Part shown: positions 11,253-22,369 of the stretch, in pieces
Numbering within the stretch: position 1 is the stretch's first letter
Layout: every line of letters starts with the position of its first letter
NCBI RefSeq assembly: GCF_026151205.1
Contig: NC_087077.1
Location: 1,178,001-1,242,000, forward strand
Reading direction: 5' to 3'
Length of the DNA: 64,000 nucleotides
From: Bolinopsis microptera
Taxonomy: Eukaryota > Ctenophora > Tentaculata > Lobata > Bolinopsidae
Notes under the pieces: generated by a model
What the model was told of the DNA's origin: nothing
Databases searched by the model: none
Seen by the model: the letters and a program-made list of their open reading frames with translations, nothing else
Translations under genes and position numbers: made by a program

Positions 11253-14130
11253 TCAATGTGCGCCACTTTTCTTCGCGTAGTAGGCTGCAAGAAATTTTGG
11301 TCCTTGGGTCAGCATAGGTAACTCCCAATTTGATCTACTTATTTTCATACTGGATAATGACTGGAATGGTAGATGGTTGAGGTTGTGCTTCTCCAGTCTT
11401 GAAGAATTGTCACTCCTGTCCTTTTTAGTTTTGCTGTTGGCAGCCTGTTTGCAGCTGATCGACCTGTGAGAGTACCGAAATTAGTAATTCAAATTGTTAT
11501 TAGTATTACCTTAATTTCAAAATTGTATCACAATAAAATCCAACGGTACATTTTTCAATTAAGTGGCTGGCCCGATGGAAATCAGGATTCATTATCGTTT
11601 CACAATTTCTGACTCCAATTCCCATTTGCATTCCTACCTGGAGGATGTACTGCCGGTCGTACAAGTTGAAGCATCCTGGAATTCAGCTTGGACTTGGAGG
11701 GCACATTCCACATCTTTTACCTCCTTGTTCATAGATGTCGCTTTCGTCTCAAAATCCTGTAATAAGTTGAATCATTTAAGTTATTGTTAGTGTAAATTAA
11801 CGTAAAAATCATAACTACCTTTACTTACCGGACATTATTTGAACGGACATTAAAATGAGATCCTTCAGCGTCCAATTAATATCCGTTCAAAATAAGTCCG
11901 AGGAAGGTAAAAGTTAAGCATTTAAAATAAAAATTGTCTGTTTCGAAGCCATTATACCTTAGTTGTAGTGAACGTACGGAACGTTCACTAAAAACAGTTT
12001 GTGAACGCGTTCGCTAAAAGATTTTAACGTTCGGAACATAAGGAACGTTAATTGCTATTATGAAATTAAAATGCCGGACATAGCCCAATTATCCGGCAAA
12101 GATGCTGACAGATGAACGAGATTCTCTAAGACGGCAGGTGGACGTTTTCCAGAAACGGCTGATCACTGAGCAATTCCCATGTACCCTAACAACTGATGGT
12201 TGGAAGGATCTATCCTCTCACCCTCTCGTTAACTTCATCCTCGTGCAAAGGCAGGACATTATTTTTCATGACGCAGTTAATGCTACAGGGGTTGAGAAAA
12301 CTGCGAATGGTCAGTAAGAGATTGTAAAAGCCAAAATTGAAGAAATTGGCGCCGACAGGATTTGCCACGTTGTAACAGACAATCCAAATGTCAATAAATC
12401 TCTACGACGCTTAATCGAAGCTGATTATGAACACATCATAGGATCATGCGGTGTAACCCACCAGTTCGATCTACTTGCCGAGGATGTCGGGAAGTTGAGC
12501 TGGACCAAGGAGACATTGTCGAATTGTAACAAAATAGTTACAAATGTGAAGAAACGTTTAGAACCCATTCTCATGTCAATTTGCTGAAACCAGGGGAAAC
12601 TCGGTTTGCCACCCAGTTAATTATGTTAGAGAGACTGAAGGGTTCCAAGGATACTTTGATTAAGACTTATATTGATCCAACCCTTACTGAGTCTGTTAGC
12701 AATAAAAGTAATGCATACAAGAATTTGTTTGAGTGCGCTAAAGATTTAGTGTTTGACCCCCATTTCTGGATAGAAGTCGACTATTTAATATGCTCAATTC
12801 TCGAGCCGATAATAGTCTTGCTTAAATTTTCAGACAATAGTCTTAAGATTCCTGTTGGTTTCATCGGTGTAATTTATTACAAATATTATCTGTTCACCTT
12901 AAAGTTAGCAAATTTTGCTTTCCGCAATAGAAACCATAAAAGTGATATGGTTAGTGTTGCCAACAAAAAGTGGCTCGAGCTCCATTCCCCCCTACATTCA
13001 GTAGGGTTTTGTGTTTACCCGGCTTATCAGGGATATGATCAGCACACGAATCAGGATTCAGGATGTCTGGAAGTTAAAAACTATCGGAAAAATTATCAAA
13101 ATATTGACTAACGTTCACTAACGTTCACAAACGTTCACTACAAAATGATTGGAACGTACGTTCAGTACGACTAAGTTCAGCGTTCACTACAACTAAGCAT
13201 TATACAGACCAACCGTCCAACCAATCATTCTTATCTTGCAGATACCGAGATGAAAGTTCAATAAACTTTTACATTATTTCAGCTCACCTTTTTGAGATTT
13301 TCGATTTCATCCTTGTAAGCTGCTAAATCTTCTTTAGCCCTCGTCACAGCTAGGTCTAACTCCCGCGCTAAAGCATCTGCTCTTTTAGTAGCGGCTGTCA
13401 AATCCTCTTGTCTATTCAGTCGTGACTGTAGGATTAGTGATCTTGATATTTCAAAGGATCGCTCCTCTTTAGCCAGCTGGCGTCTTAGACCGAAAATTGT
13501 GTCTTTCTGGCTCCACTTTTCCTGAGGAATAAATTAGTTATGGCAATGAAATTGTATTTGTACTAATCATTATATTTTCAGAAAAAATAAGGTTCGACAG
13601 CAGATTGATCAACCTTTATCCTATAATTGCTTATAAGTATAACACTATAACAAGTTGAGAAATATATTTAATATGGTGACATGACAGGTGACTGGTGGTT
13701 TGATATAAAAATAACTCTTTCACCTTTTCGAGGAGCTCTATTTTTTCTTTGAGCAGGTCATTCTCCGATGTCAAGATTTCAATTTCGTCTTTGAGAACAC
13801 CTTTTTCGTTCGTTTCAAACCAAATCTGGCATTTATAAGTGTCCTTTTCCTCGATCAGTTGCCCCAGTTGTTGAAGAGCTACTTCTCTTCTTTGCTCTGA
13901 GTAAGAATGTTGGTCAGCTCTCACTAAGTCACTATCTCACTATGAAATTCAAATGCTAAACAAAATACAAATGTATGCAGCATGACTAGTGACTGATAAA
14001 AGACCAACATTTTCAAGTCGAAAATTGTCAACACAGTTTGAATATAAGCACCTAAAGAGTTGAGCTGGGCTGGCCGTCTTGTTCGAGAACATCTTCGAAT
14101 AGCAGTTTGGATTGCTTTTTGGAATCCCAT
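11253..14130 (-). CDS. Coiled-coil protein gene, copy 2 (complete, five exons)
   Basis: Exons on the minus strand are 14130..14052, 13896..13724, 13521..13288, 11756..11638 and 11463..11253. All introns are GT-AG and every junction phase agrees, giving 816 nt and 271 aa. Residues 1-26 are basic (MGFQKAIQTAIRR...). Residues ~27-165 are a coiled coil rich in E, K, L, Q and R (LLKEKIELLEKEKW; AKEDLAAYKDEIENLKK). Residues ~166-205 are acidic to polar (NKEVKDVECAL). The C-terminus is Ser/Lys-rich, with NWELPMLTQGPKFLAAYYAK near the end. Intron 3 contains a pogo-type MITE and the 1240-bp hAT remnant. Splicing is inferred from sequence only. The family is not recognised; a distant CARD-CC-like coiled coil is possible but weak. 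The near-identical copy 1 argues for recent duplication. Confidence 0.6.
11818..11907. mobile_element. 90-bp TA-flanked MITE (pogo/Tc1-type)
   Basis: Imperfect TIRs share CCTT..., CGGAC, TTATTT and GAACGGA; the right end reads TCCGTTCAAAATAAGTCCG then AGGAAGG. TA flanks both ends. It resembles the end at 28370-28496 next to a pogo-like transposase fragment, so it is probably a deletion derivative of that family. Confidence 0.6.
11958..13197 (+). mobile_element. hAT DNA transposon remnant (1240 bp)
   Basis: Perfect 17-bp TIRs, CTTAGTTGTAGTGAACG at 11958-11974 and its complement at 13181-13197, are flanked by the 8-bp TSD CATTATAC (11950-11957 and 13198-13205). The matching unoccupied site CATTATACAGACC is present in copy 1 of the duplication at ~40-52. 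It carries a broken hAT transposase. The subterminal ends contain several GTGAACG / CGTTCAC motifs on both strands, as expected of transposase-binding repeats. Confidence 0.92.
12102..13111 (+). pseudogene. hAT transposase remnant (DUF659-like)
   Basis: Three collinear pieces are typical of hAT transposases. The first (12102-12314) contains PCTLTTDGWKDLSSHPLVNF and ends at an in-frame TAA (12315). The same frame continues as GADRICHVVTDNPNVNKSL and a degenerate GCVTHQFDLLAEDVGKL-type block. A one-base frameshift near 12555 leads into LLKPGETRFATQLIMLERL (12575 on). The BED finger and the C-terminal dimerisation region are absent. The transposase would cut and paste the element, but this copy cannot encode an active enzyme. 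Confidence 0.85.
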
Positions 14131-14564
14131 TGAAGATATTGTGTTTTCAAGATATAGGATTATAGTGGTTAGATAACTGTGTTTGATAGCAGACAATAAA
14201 GCAAGTTAACAAGTGTGGGAATAAATATGACCCGCGTGCATTACAGGGATTTCAGCACATTTGTCGCGCGCGATTTTGTTCGCCATGACAACGCAACCAA
14301 CACGTGCTAACGCGTATAAAACAAATCAGATATTATAATGGTATTAAAGATGGTAATAGTATAGTATAATAGTAAAGTACTATGTTTACAGTCTGTACTA
14401 AATCCTAGGAAGTTTCCTGAACTTTTAACAGGTAACCCTCCCCATTTTATAACCCTCGATCAAGTTTCCTATCAGTCGACCGAATCAATTAAGTTACAAC
14501 AAATACGTAATCAAATCATCTTTTGGTGAAATATTTACAAGCTTCAAAGAATTTTAAAAGTTGA

Positions 14565-14756
14565 ATGGAAATGCTCAAACTTAATGCAGCAATGCTTACT
14601 TATCGCTTGTCCGTGTCGGAATACAAACTTACAAATACGTTTCTTCGAGTCTCTACCCTAACCCAGATCAACTCGTTTTCATCTCCGAAAACGGAAAATG
14701 AAGATCCCGTACGGGTGAAGAAATTCATAACCGCGGGCAGGGAGAGAAGTTTTTAA
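14565..14756 (+). CDS. Short ORF divergent from the coiled-coil gene, copy 2
   Basis: Sixty-three codons with the same first ~20 residues as the ORF at 1417, followed by a different C-terminus because of 8 extra bases near 14627. It starts 435 bp from the opposite start of coiled-coil copy 2. No domain was recognised; it could be chance. Confidence 0.2.
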   Translation: MEMLKLNAAMLTYRLSVSEYKLTNTFLRVSTLTQINSFSSPKTENEDPVRVKKFITAGRERSF

Positions 14757-14849
14757 AGAAGATGCGGTTTCAACTTTTCAAGAGCCAATGATGGAATCAA
14801 CTTCAGCATAGGGTGTTTCGTGAAGGAGAAATGTGGAGAAAATGAAGTA

Positions 14850-15046
14850 CAGCGGAAAAATGTGGATTGGTGGCAGAAATTGGGGGACCAAACTCCGTCT
14901 CAATATTCGACGGTCGAATGAATCAGAAAAAGAATTAAATGCATACAGACTCAAAGCAGTATCGCCTGCTTCTTATTATTTATTATTATTATTCATAAAC
15001 CAGAATTAAAAGAAGCTAATTAAAAGAAGCTTCAGTTTCTCCATTG
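14850..15046. other. ~200-bp segment present in copy 2 only
   Basis: Between GAAAATGAAGTACA and TTGGAGAAACTG, copy 2 has ~200 bases that copy 1 (near 1696) lacks. The insert ends in a sequence that repeats the following TTTCTCCATTGGAG palindrome region and includes (TTATTA)n. No TIR or clear TSD, so insertion and deletion cannot be told apart. Confidence 0.5.
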
Positions 15047-16020
15047 GAGAAACTGAGAAAATAAAGAAACTTGCCGTTACACGAGCTCCAGCATGATGGC
15101 AGCCCCACGAACATCTGGATACAGTATTACACGGATAGTCAGCGCCCCAGTAGCAACTTCTTTTAGTTTCCACTACCAAGCCAACTGCGAAAAGGAAAAT
15201 AATGCTCCGAACGAACATCATGAAGTTGATTTGTTATTTATAAAATTATTCAAATCAGAAATAGAATGGTGCAGTGATATTTTAACAAGCTGTTTTATAA
15301 GTTTATAGCGAACTCTGGTTTTTCACCAAACTGAGCCACCCTTGCCCTCCACCTGTTTTTAACTATGTTTGGCTCCTGCGTTAGTCAACTTACCCATTAC
15401 CTCATTACCATAATCCCAGCATCCTCAATATATGGAGCTGTACTTAAAAACCTCATGTGATTTGTAATTAACACCCAACATTGCAAATAAAATTAAAGTC
15501 TGACTATTTCTGCAGTACCCTCACAGACACGTTTACAAGAGGGGACTGGGAAAGTAAACCTGTCTGCTTATGTTTCCAATCGCCAGACTCCACCTGGCCT
15601 CTTTTGGTATTGTATTAGTCTATTTAACCATCACCATAATGCCGGCATCCCGAAAATAGAGTTTCACAGACTCATGACTCATGAGAGTCTTATGTGGAAA
15701 ATTCGAACAGACTTTCTAAGTAATCAATTATGCACTTAAAAGTAATCTGATATTTTAAAAGTAATATAAATTATAATGTGATATTTTAAATGCTTTTTTA
15801 CGAATTGGCAAATTTGAAATTCGAGAGTTTAAAAATTCGAGTTTACAAATTCGTAGTAGTTATAGTTAGCAATGATCATTAATCCTGGCGCTACCATCCC
15901 GAGACAAATTTGTATAGCATAGCCTCATAGGAATAAATCTGAAAAATATCAAACGGTTTTTGTTGGCTCAATCTGCAAACATTTGTTAACAAAATTAATA
16001 ATTTTACGATAACTGCCATT
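15044..16020. repeat. Segment S, copy 2
   Basis: Matches 1700-2690 nearly base for base and is again followed directly by the 366-bp satellite. No conserved coding frame. Confidence 0.75.
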
Positions 16021-18283
16021 TTGCAAAAGGTCAAATGATGTGGGAAGTTTGTTTCGGGATTTTGACTTCCAGTACCCCAATTTGGTTTCATACCATCATC
16101 AATTAACTGACTTATTCGTTTGTGGCGTGGGCAAAAATTTCATCTAATCTGTCAAATGTGTGTTCAGAAATTTTCACATCTGAAAATGGGACAGAGTTTT
16201 GAAAATACAACTTTTCGTTTTCTTAAGATTTCTGCTGTGACATTCCTCCGACCCGAATCAAACTTCCAGCACCTCAATCATGTCATTTGGCATCTATAGT
16301 TGACTGACTAATTGGTTGCGGGTCAGAAATTCGGCCAAAACTGTAAAATTTCGGCCCTGGAAGTTTCAACTTTAAAAACTGAAAATGGGACAGAGTATGG
16401 GACAGTATCATTTTCCAATTTTTTTCGAGATTTTGACTTCCAGTACCCCAATTTGGTTTCATACCATCATCAATTAACTACCTAACTAATTGGTTTGTGG
16501 GCAAAAATTTCATCCAATCTGTCAAATGTGTGTCCAGAAATTTTCACATCTGAAAATGGGACAAAGTTTTGAAAATACAACTTTTCGTTTTCTTTAGATT
16601 TCTGCTGTGACATTCCTCCGACCCGAGTCAAACTTCCAGCACCTCAATCATGTCATTTGGCATCTATAGTTGACTGAATAATTGGTTGCGGGTCAGAATT
16701 TCGGCCAAAACTGTAAAATTTCGGCCCTGGAAGTTTCAACTTCAAAAACTGAAAATGGGACAGAGTATGGGACAGTATGATTTTCCAATTTTTTTCGAGC
16801 TTTTGACTTCCAGTTCCCCAATTTGGTTTCATACCATCATCAATTAACTGACTAATTGGTTTGCGGGCAAAAATTTCGTCTAATCTTTCAAATGTGTGTT
16901 CAGAAATTTTCACATCCGAAAATGAGACAGAGTTTTGAAAATACAACTTTTCGTTTTCTTAAGATTTCTGCTGTGAGCTTCCTCCGACGCGAGTCAAACT
17001 TCCAGCACCTCAATCATGTCATTTGGCATCTATAGTTGACTGACTAATTGGTTGTGGGTCAGAAATTCGGCCAAAACTGTAAAATTTCGGCCTAGGAAGT
17101 TTCAACTTTAAAAACTGAAAATGGGACAGAGTATGGGACAGTATGATTTTCCAATTTTTTTCGAGATTTTGACTTCCAGTACCCCAATTTGGTTTCATAC
17201 CATCATCAATTAACTAACTAATTGGATTGTGGGCAAAAATTTCATCCAATCTGTCAAATGTGTGTTCAGAAATTTTCACATCTGAAAATGGGACAAAGTT
17301 TTGAAAATACAACTTTTCGTTTTCTTAAGATTTCTGCTGTGACATTCCTCCGACCCGAGTCAAACTTCCAGCACCTCAATCATGTCATTTGGCATCTATA
17401 GTTGACTGACTAATTGGTTGCGGGTCAGAAATTCGGCCAAAACTGTAAAATTTCGGCCTAGGAAGTTTCAACTTTAAAAACTGAAAATGGGACAGAGTAT
17501 GGGACAGTATGATTTTCCAATTTTTTTCGAGATTTTGACTTCCAGTACCCCAATTTGGTTTCATACCATCATCAATTAACTAACTAATTGGATTGTGGGC
17601 AAAAATTTCATCCAATCTGTCAAATGTGTGTTCAGAAATTTTCACATCTGAAAATGGGACAAAGTTTTGAAAATACAACTTTTCGTTTTCTTAAGATTTC
17701 TGCTGTGACATTCCTCCGACCCGAGTCAAACTTCCAGCACCTCAATCATGTCATTTGGCATCTATAGTTGACTGACTAATTGGTTGCGGGTCAGAATTTC
17801 GGCCAAAACTGTAAAATTTCGGCCCTGGAAGTTTCAACTTCAAAAACTGAAAATGGGACAGAGTATGGGACAGTATGATTTTCCAATTTTTTTCGAGCTT
17901 TTGACTTCCAGTACCCCAATTTGGTTTCATACCATCATCAATTAACTGACTAATTGGTTTGCGGGCAAAAATTTCGTCTAATCTTTCAAATGTGTGTTCA
18001 GAAATTTTCACATCCGAAAATGGGACAGAGTTTTGAAAATACAACTTTTCGTTTTCTTAAGATTTCTGCTGTGAGCTTCCTCCGACGCGAGTCAAACTTC
18101 CAGCACCTCAATCATGTCATTTGGCATTTATAGTTGACTGACTAATTGGTTGCGGGTCAGAAATTCGGCCAAAACTGTAAAATTTCGGCCTAGGAAGTTT
18201 CAACTTTAAAAACTGAAAATGGGACAGAGTATGGGACAGAGTATGGGACAGAGTATGGGACAGTCGTTTTCTTAAGATTTCTG
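16021..18283. repeat. 366-bp satellite array 2 (about six units)
   Basis: The GACTTCCAGT marker recurs at about 16435, 16805, 17170, 17538 and 17904, a period near 366 bp. Adjacent units differ by only a few bases, and pairs of variants recur (for example GCGGGCAAAAATTTCGTC at ~16862 and ~17962), suggesting amplification of multi-unit blocks. The right end has a small ATGGGACAGAGT triplication before the foldback insertion. Confidence 0.9.
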
Positions 18284-19750
18284 GGTTCTTTTGCGATAGT
18301 CAAAACGCGACAACTAGCGCTGGATGGCGACAACTAGCGCTATCCAGCGCTAGTTGTCGCCATCCAGCGCTAGTTGTCGCTATCCAGCGCTGGATAACGC
18401 TGGCCAGCGCAAAATATATATGTTCGATAATTGTCGCTATCCAGCGCTAGTTGTCGCCATCCAGCGCTAGTTGTCGCCATCCATCGCTAGTTGTCGCTAT
18501 CCAGCGCTAGTTGTCGCTGGCTATGCGACACTGTCGCACGCGATAGTTTGCGATGGCCAGCGCAACTGGCCAGCGCAGAAAACAGTTCGATAACTAGCGC
18601 TGGATAGCGACAACTAGCGCTGGATAGCGACAACTAGCGCTGGCCAGCGCTAAGCGATAGCCAGCGCTGGCCATCGATATCCAGCGCAAAATTTTTGCGC
18701 TATTACCCGTCAGCTAGCGCTGGCCAGCGCTAACCAGCGCTAGCCAGCGCTAACCAGCGCTAACCAGCGCTAGCCAGCGCTAGCCAGCGCTAATCAGCGC
18801 TAACCAGCGCTAACCAGCGCTAGCCAGCGCTAGCTGACGAGTAATATCGCAAATATTTGATTTTTATATTTTGCGCTGGCAACGCTGGCCAGCGCTAGCT
18901 GACGAGTAATACTAATAGTAATATTGCAACTATATTGCGCTGGCCAGCGCTGGCTGACGAGTAATACTAATATCGAGCGTGCTAAATCACTCTACAGTTG
19001 ATCTTCGAGATTGTTCTAAAAGGGCCCCCGATGGTTGTAACCAACTTCAATCGATGTATTTATATAATTAATAATTTCTCGTTAGGGTTAGGGTTTCAGC
19101 ATATGTTTTTGTTAAGGATTGGGTTAGGGTTAGGGTTGGGATCAGATTAGCGGGTTAGGGTTTCGAAAAGTCGTTCAGAACCAGCTAGAGTCAGAGAATG
19201 GGTTACAAAAGTCACGTGACAGTCGAGTGTAAAGTAATCATCATCCGAGTAATATCGCAAGTATATGATTTTGATACATTGCGCTGGCTAGCGCTGGTTA
19301 GCGCTGGCTAGCGCTGGTTAGCGCTGGCCAGCGCTAGCTGACGGGTAATAGCGCAAAAATTTTGCGCTGGATATCGATGGCCAGCGCTGGCCAGCGCTAG
19401 TTGTCGCTATCCAGCGCTAGTTGTCGCTATCCAGCGCTAGTTATCGAACTGTTTTCTGCGATGGCCAGTTGCGCTGGCCATCGCAAACTATCGCGTGCGA
19501 CAGTGTCGCATAGCCAGCGACAACTAGCGCTGGATAGCGACAACTAGCGCTGGATGGCGACAACTAGCGCTGGATGGCGACAACTAGCGCTGGATAGCGA
19601 CAATTATCGAACATATATATTTTGCGCTGGCCAGCGTTATCCAGCGCTGGATAGCGACAACTAGCGCTGGATGGCGACAACTAGCGCTGGATAGCGCTAG
19701 TTGTCGCCATTCAGCGCTAATTGTCGCGTTTTGACTATCGCAAAAGAACC
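18284..19750. mobile_element. Foldback (long inverted repeat) element, 1467 bp
   Basis: The ends are perfect inverted repeats (GGTTCTTTTGCGATAGTCAA outward at 18284 and its complement ending at 19750). They are flanked by the 8-bp duplication GATTTCTG (18276-18283, 19751-19758) of the satellite it entered. Arms of ~470-560 bp pair along most of their length and consist of short units with the palindrome AGCGCT (CCAGCGCTAG, TAGCGCTGGCC, TAGTTGTCGC). The centre (~18840-19280) holds further AGCGCT units and TTAGGG clusters at 19083-19165. An 8-bp TSD is compatible with mobilisation by a hAT enzyme. No ORF. Confidence 0.9.
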
Positions 19751-19758
19751 GATTTCTG

Positions 19759-19930
19759 CTGTGACATTCCTCCGACCCGAGTCAAACTTCCAGCACCTCA
19801 ATCATGTCATTTTGCATCTATAGTTGACTGAATAATTGGTTGCGGGTCATAAATTCGGCCAAAACTGTAAAATTTCGGCCCTGGAAGTTTCGACTTCAAA
19901 AACTGAAATTGGGACAGAGTATTGGAGCCT
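19759..19930. repeat. 366-bp satellite, continuation after the foldback element
   Basis: The satellite resumes in register at GATTTCTGCTGTGACATTCC and ends with GGGACAGAGTATTGGAGCCT where T sequence begins. Confidence 0.85.
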
Positions 19931-20832
19931 GCCTATGAATCTGAAAAGATTGTAATACATCCAGGTGCCTTTATAACGTTTATTATTTTATTGATTGTTG
20001 CAAATTAAGCTGCTGAGTGCTGTGTTAACTGTTGCCGATCGGGAGAGACTCGAGGATCGAGGGACAATAGTTTTACAATATGTTCTGGAATTGCCGTTCA
20101 CACACTACACAGTACACATTCTCGACAATTACTACACACTGCACATTCTTAAATAATATCAAGTGTCTAAACGCACTTCATGCCATGAGATGATCAAAAT
20201 CGGGAGCTTTGCCTTCAGAGGTAGTAGGTACGTATCGAGGATGACTCGAACCGAAAATTGTATAAGTCAACATTTTCTCAAAGTTTTTCTAGAAACTAAT
20301 AAAATATAAGTACTTTTGGTTCTTAAATTTGTTGTTAGTATATTCATATACCGAGTATCTAGTTTTTGGGTTATATCGCAAGGCCAGCCGCTTTGATATC
20401 GGCAATCTTTATTTTAATTTTGATTGATGATATAATTATAAGGGGGATAAAACAAATTATTTCATTTCATTTCAACTACTTTTGTTCATGATTCATGCTA
20501 CCCTGATCATTATAAGCCTAAAAATATTTGTTCGATTTTCGAAGTCCGTACCTACATTCGGAAGGCTGTTATGTGGACGTGATTGGTTCCATAAACTTAT
20601 ACTTATAGAGAACGTGATATTTGACCCGCAGATTTATAGGAAAATATGTGAATATAGTCACCAGATTTTAAAGAAAATGCGCGATTTGTCGCGGAGAACT
20701 TAAAAAATCGCGAGTTGTCGTAAGGATCTGAGAAAATCACGATTTGTCGCGGCAAAAGTGAAAATCGCGATTTGTCGCGGAGAATGGGAAAAATCGCGTT
20801 TCTGCACGTGCCGCGATTTCCTTTTGTCCTTG
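19931..20832. repeat. Element T with intact right end
   Basis: Parallels 3800-4300, then ends in a series of AAAATCGCGATTTGTCGCGG-like units and the terminus CCTTTTGTCCTTG. The 8 bp after it, ATGGGACA (20833-20840), equals the 8 bp before the T left terminus at 24627. TIRs starting CAAGGACAAAAG with 8-bp TSDs suggest a hAT-type non-autonomous element. Confidence 0.65.
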
Positions 20833-20924
20833 ATGGGACAGTATGATTTTCCAATTTTTTTCGAGATTTTGACTTCCAGTACCCCAATTTGGTTTCATAC
20901 CATCATCAATTAACTGACTACCTT
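20833..20924. repeat. 366-bp satellite fragment
   Basis: Begins ATGGGACAGTATGATTTTCC and ends at TTAACTGACTA, where a fragment of the TA-type MITE family (CCTTAAAAGACATATTTATG) starts. Confidence 0.8.
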
Positions 20925-21480
20925 AAAAGACATATTTATGTGGATCATAATTCTGGGGATCGGAATTAGGGGGGAACGAAAATATGGGGATTTTTTCCGA
21001 AATCCCCAAATTTCGTACCCCAAATTAAATTGTCGCATTTTCACGCTAAATTATTTCAGAGAAATCAAAATTTTCGGAGCAGGATCCATTTGTTTAACAA
21101 CAATGTTTAGCTGTTCAAGTTATTCCATAAGGGTGAAACTTGCATGTCTTCCTTATTCTATTTTGTACTTAATATTTTTCTAGTGTGAAACTAGTCGTTG
21201 TTATAGAAGTCTATATAAAATTATATGTGAGATAATTTTGAATCTGACGCACGTTTTTCACGTAACACTGAAAAACCAGTATTTTCTATTCAGTAATTTT
21301 TATACTAAGTAACTTTCTATTTACCTGAGAAATGCGTATCCTTGTCTCACAAAACACGTAAAACAACTTATTTGACAAATTCACCTCAAATAGGCCCTAT
21401 TTATTACATAAAAATTAATGTGTGGGATTTTGAAATGGCGGCCACAATTTTGGTAGCACGAAAATATGGGGATTTTTTTC
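20925..21480. repeat. MITE-family fragment and unassigned sequence
   Basis: 20925-21030 resembles, in inverse order, the ends and centre of the 195-bp MITE at 62436-62630 (GACATATTTATGTGGATC; AAATATGGGGATTTTT). A second GAAAATATGGGGATTTTTTT piece is at 21460. Nothing else recognisable between. Confidence 0.5.
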
Positions 21481-21499
21481 CAAAAATCCTCAAATTTCG

Positions 21500-21862
21500 T
21501 GGGCAAAAAATTCATCTGTCAAATGTGTGTTCAGAAATTTTCACATCTGAAAATGGGACGGAGTCTTGAAACTACAGCTTTTCGTTTTTTAAAGATTTCT
21601 GCTGTGAGCTTCCTCCGACCCGAATCAAACTTCCAGCACCTCAATCATGTCATTTGGCATCTATAGTTGACTGATTAATTGGTTGCAGGTCAGAAATTCG
21701 GCCAAAACTGTAAAATTTCAGCCCTGGAAGTTTCAGCTTCAAAAACTGAAAATGGGACAGAGTATGGGACAGTATGATTTTCCAATTTTTTTCGAGATTT
21801 TGACTTCCAGTACCCCAATTTGGTTTCATACCATCATCAATTAACTGACTAATTGGTTTGTG
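21500..21862. repeat. 366-bp satellite, one unit
   Basis: One full unit with both halves; it stops abruptly at GGTTTGTG, where an unrelated hairpin begins. Confidence 0.85.
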
Positions 21863-21945
21863 GGCACAGTGTGTTTATATAGACGGGCCACATGGCAGGA
21901 GCTCTAAACACACTGTGCCTTTTGACCCACGCCATGTGGCCCGTC
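21863..21945. repeat. Nested hairpins at the satellite border
   Basis: GGCACAGTGTGTTTA (21863-21877) and its perfect complement (21905-21919) can pair. An overlapping second pair is ACGGGCCACATGGC (21881-21894) with GCCATGTGGCCCGT (~21931-21944). The two stems are mutually exclusive. It could be the end of an uncharacterised element. Confidence 0.6.
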
Positions 21946-22361
21946 GCCACATGGCGTAGTGTGGGCAGACCCTTATGTTATGAGCCTCTTGATAGTGATA
22001 TTCCCACTTAAGACCAAGTCCCACATACTGACTCCCTTACCATTCTTCCTAGTAGATCTCATATCTATGTAATTGTATCTAGGGTTGTAATGTGAATTAA
22101 AGGACTTATAGTTATAAAGACAATGAAACACTATAAATTATTTACCAAAATATGATCCTAAAATTTATGTCCAAAAATTTATTAAATTAACAGATATAAA
22201 GCAACAATTTCGAAAAATCTTCTAAAACTTTCTATATAATATTCTAATTCTATCGCATATTCACAAGGGGTCCAAATCCAGGTCTAAAACCACTACACAA
22301 TATGATTTTAGATCGCAGTGTCACTTTTCACCAATAATTGTAATCGAGCACAGTATACCTA
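21946..22361. other. No gene seen
   Basis: AT-rich unique-looking sequence without ORFs or repeats that I could recognise. Confidence 0.4.
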
Positions 22362-22369
22362 TTGCACAG

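Noticed and set aside
10252..11328. Long ORFs of 311-338 codons on both strands over the 12-bp repeat
   Set aside because: The unit length is a multiple of three and lacks stops, so several frames are open at once. There is no domain and no plausible gene structure.
19083..19165. A true telomere or interstitial telomeric array
   Set aside because: Only a few interrupted TTAGGG units exist, and they lie inside a mobile foldback element with a clear TSD.
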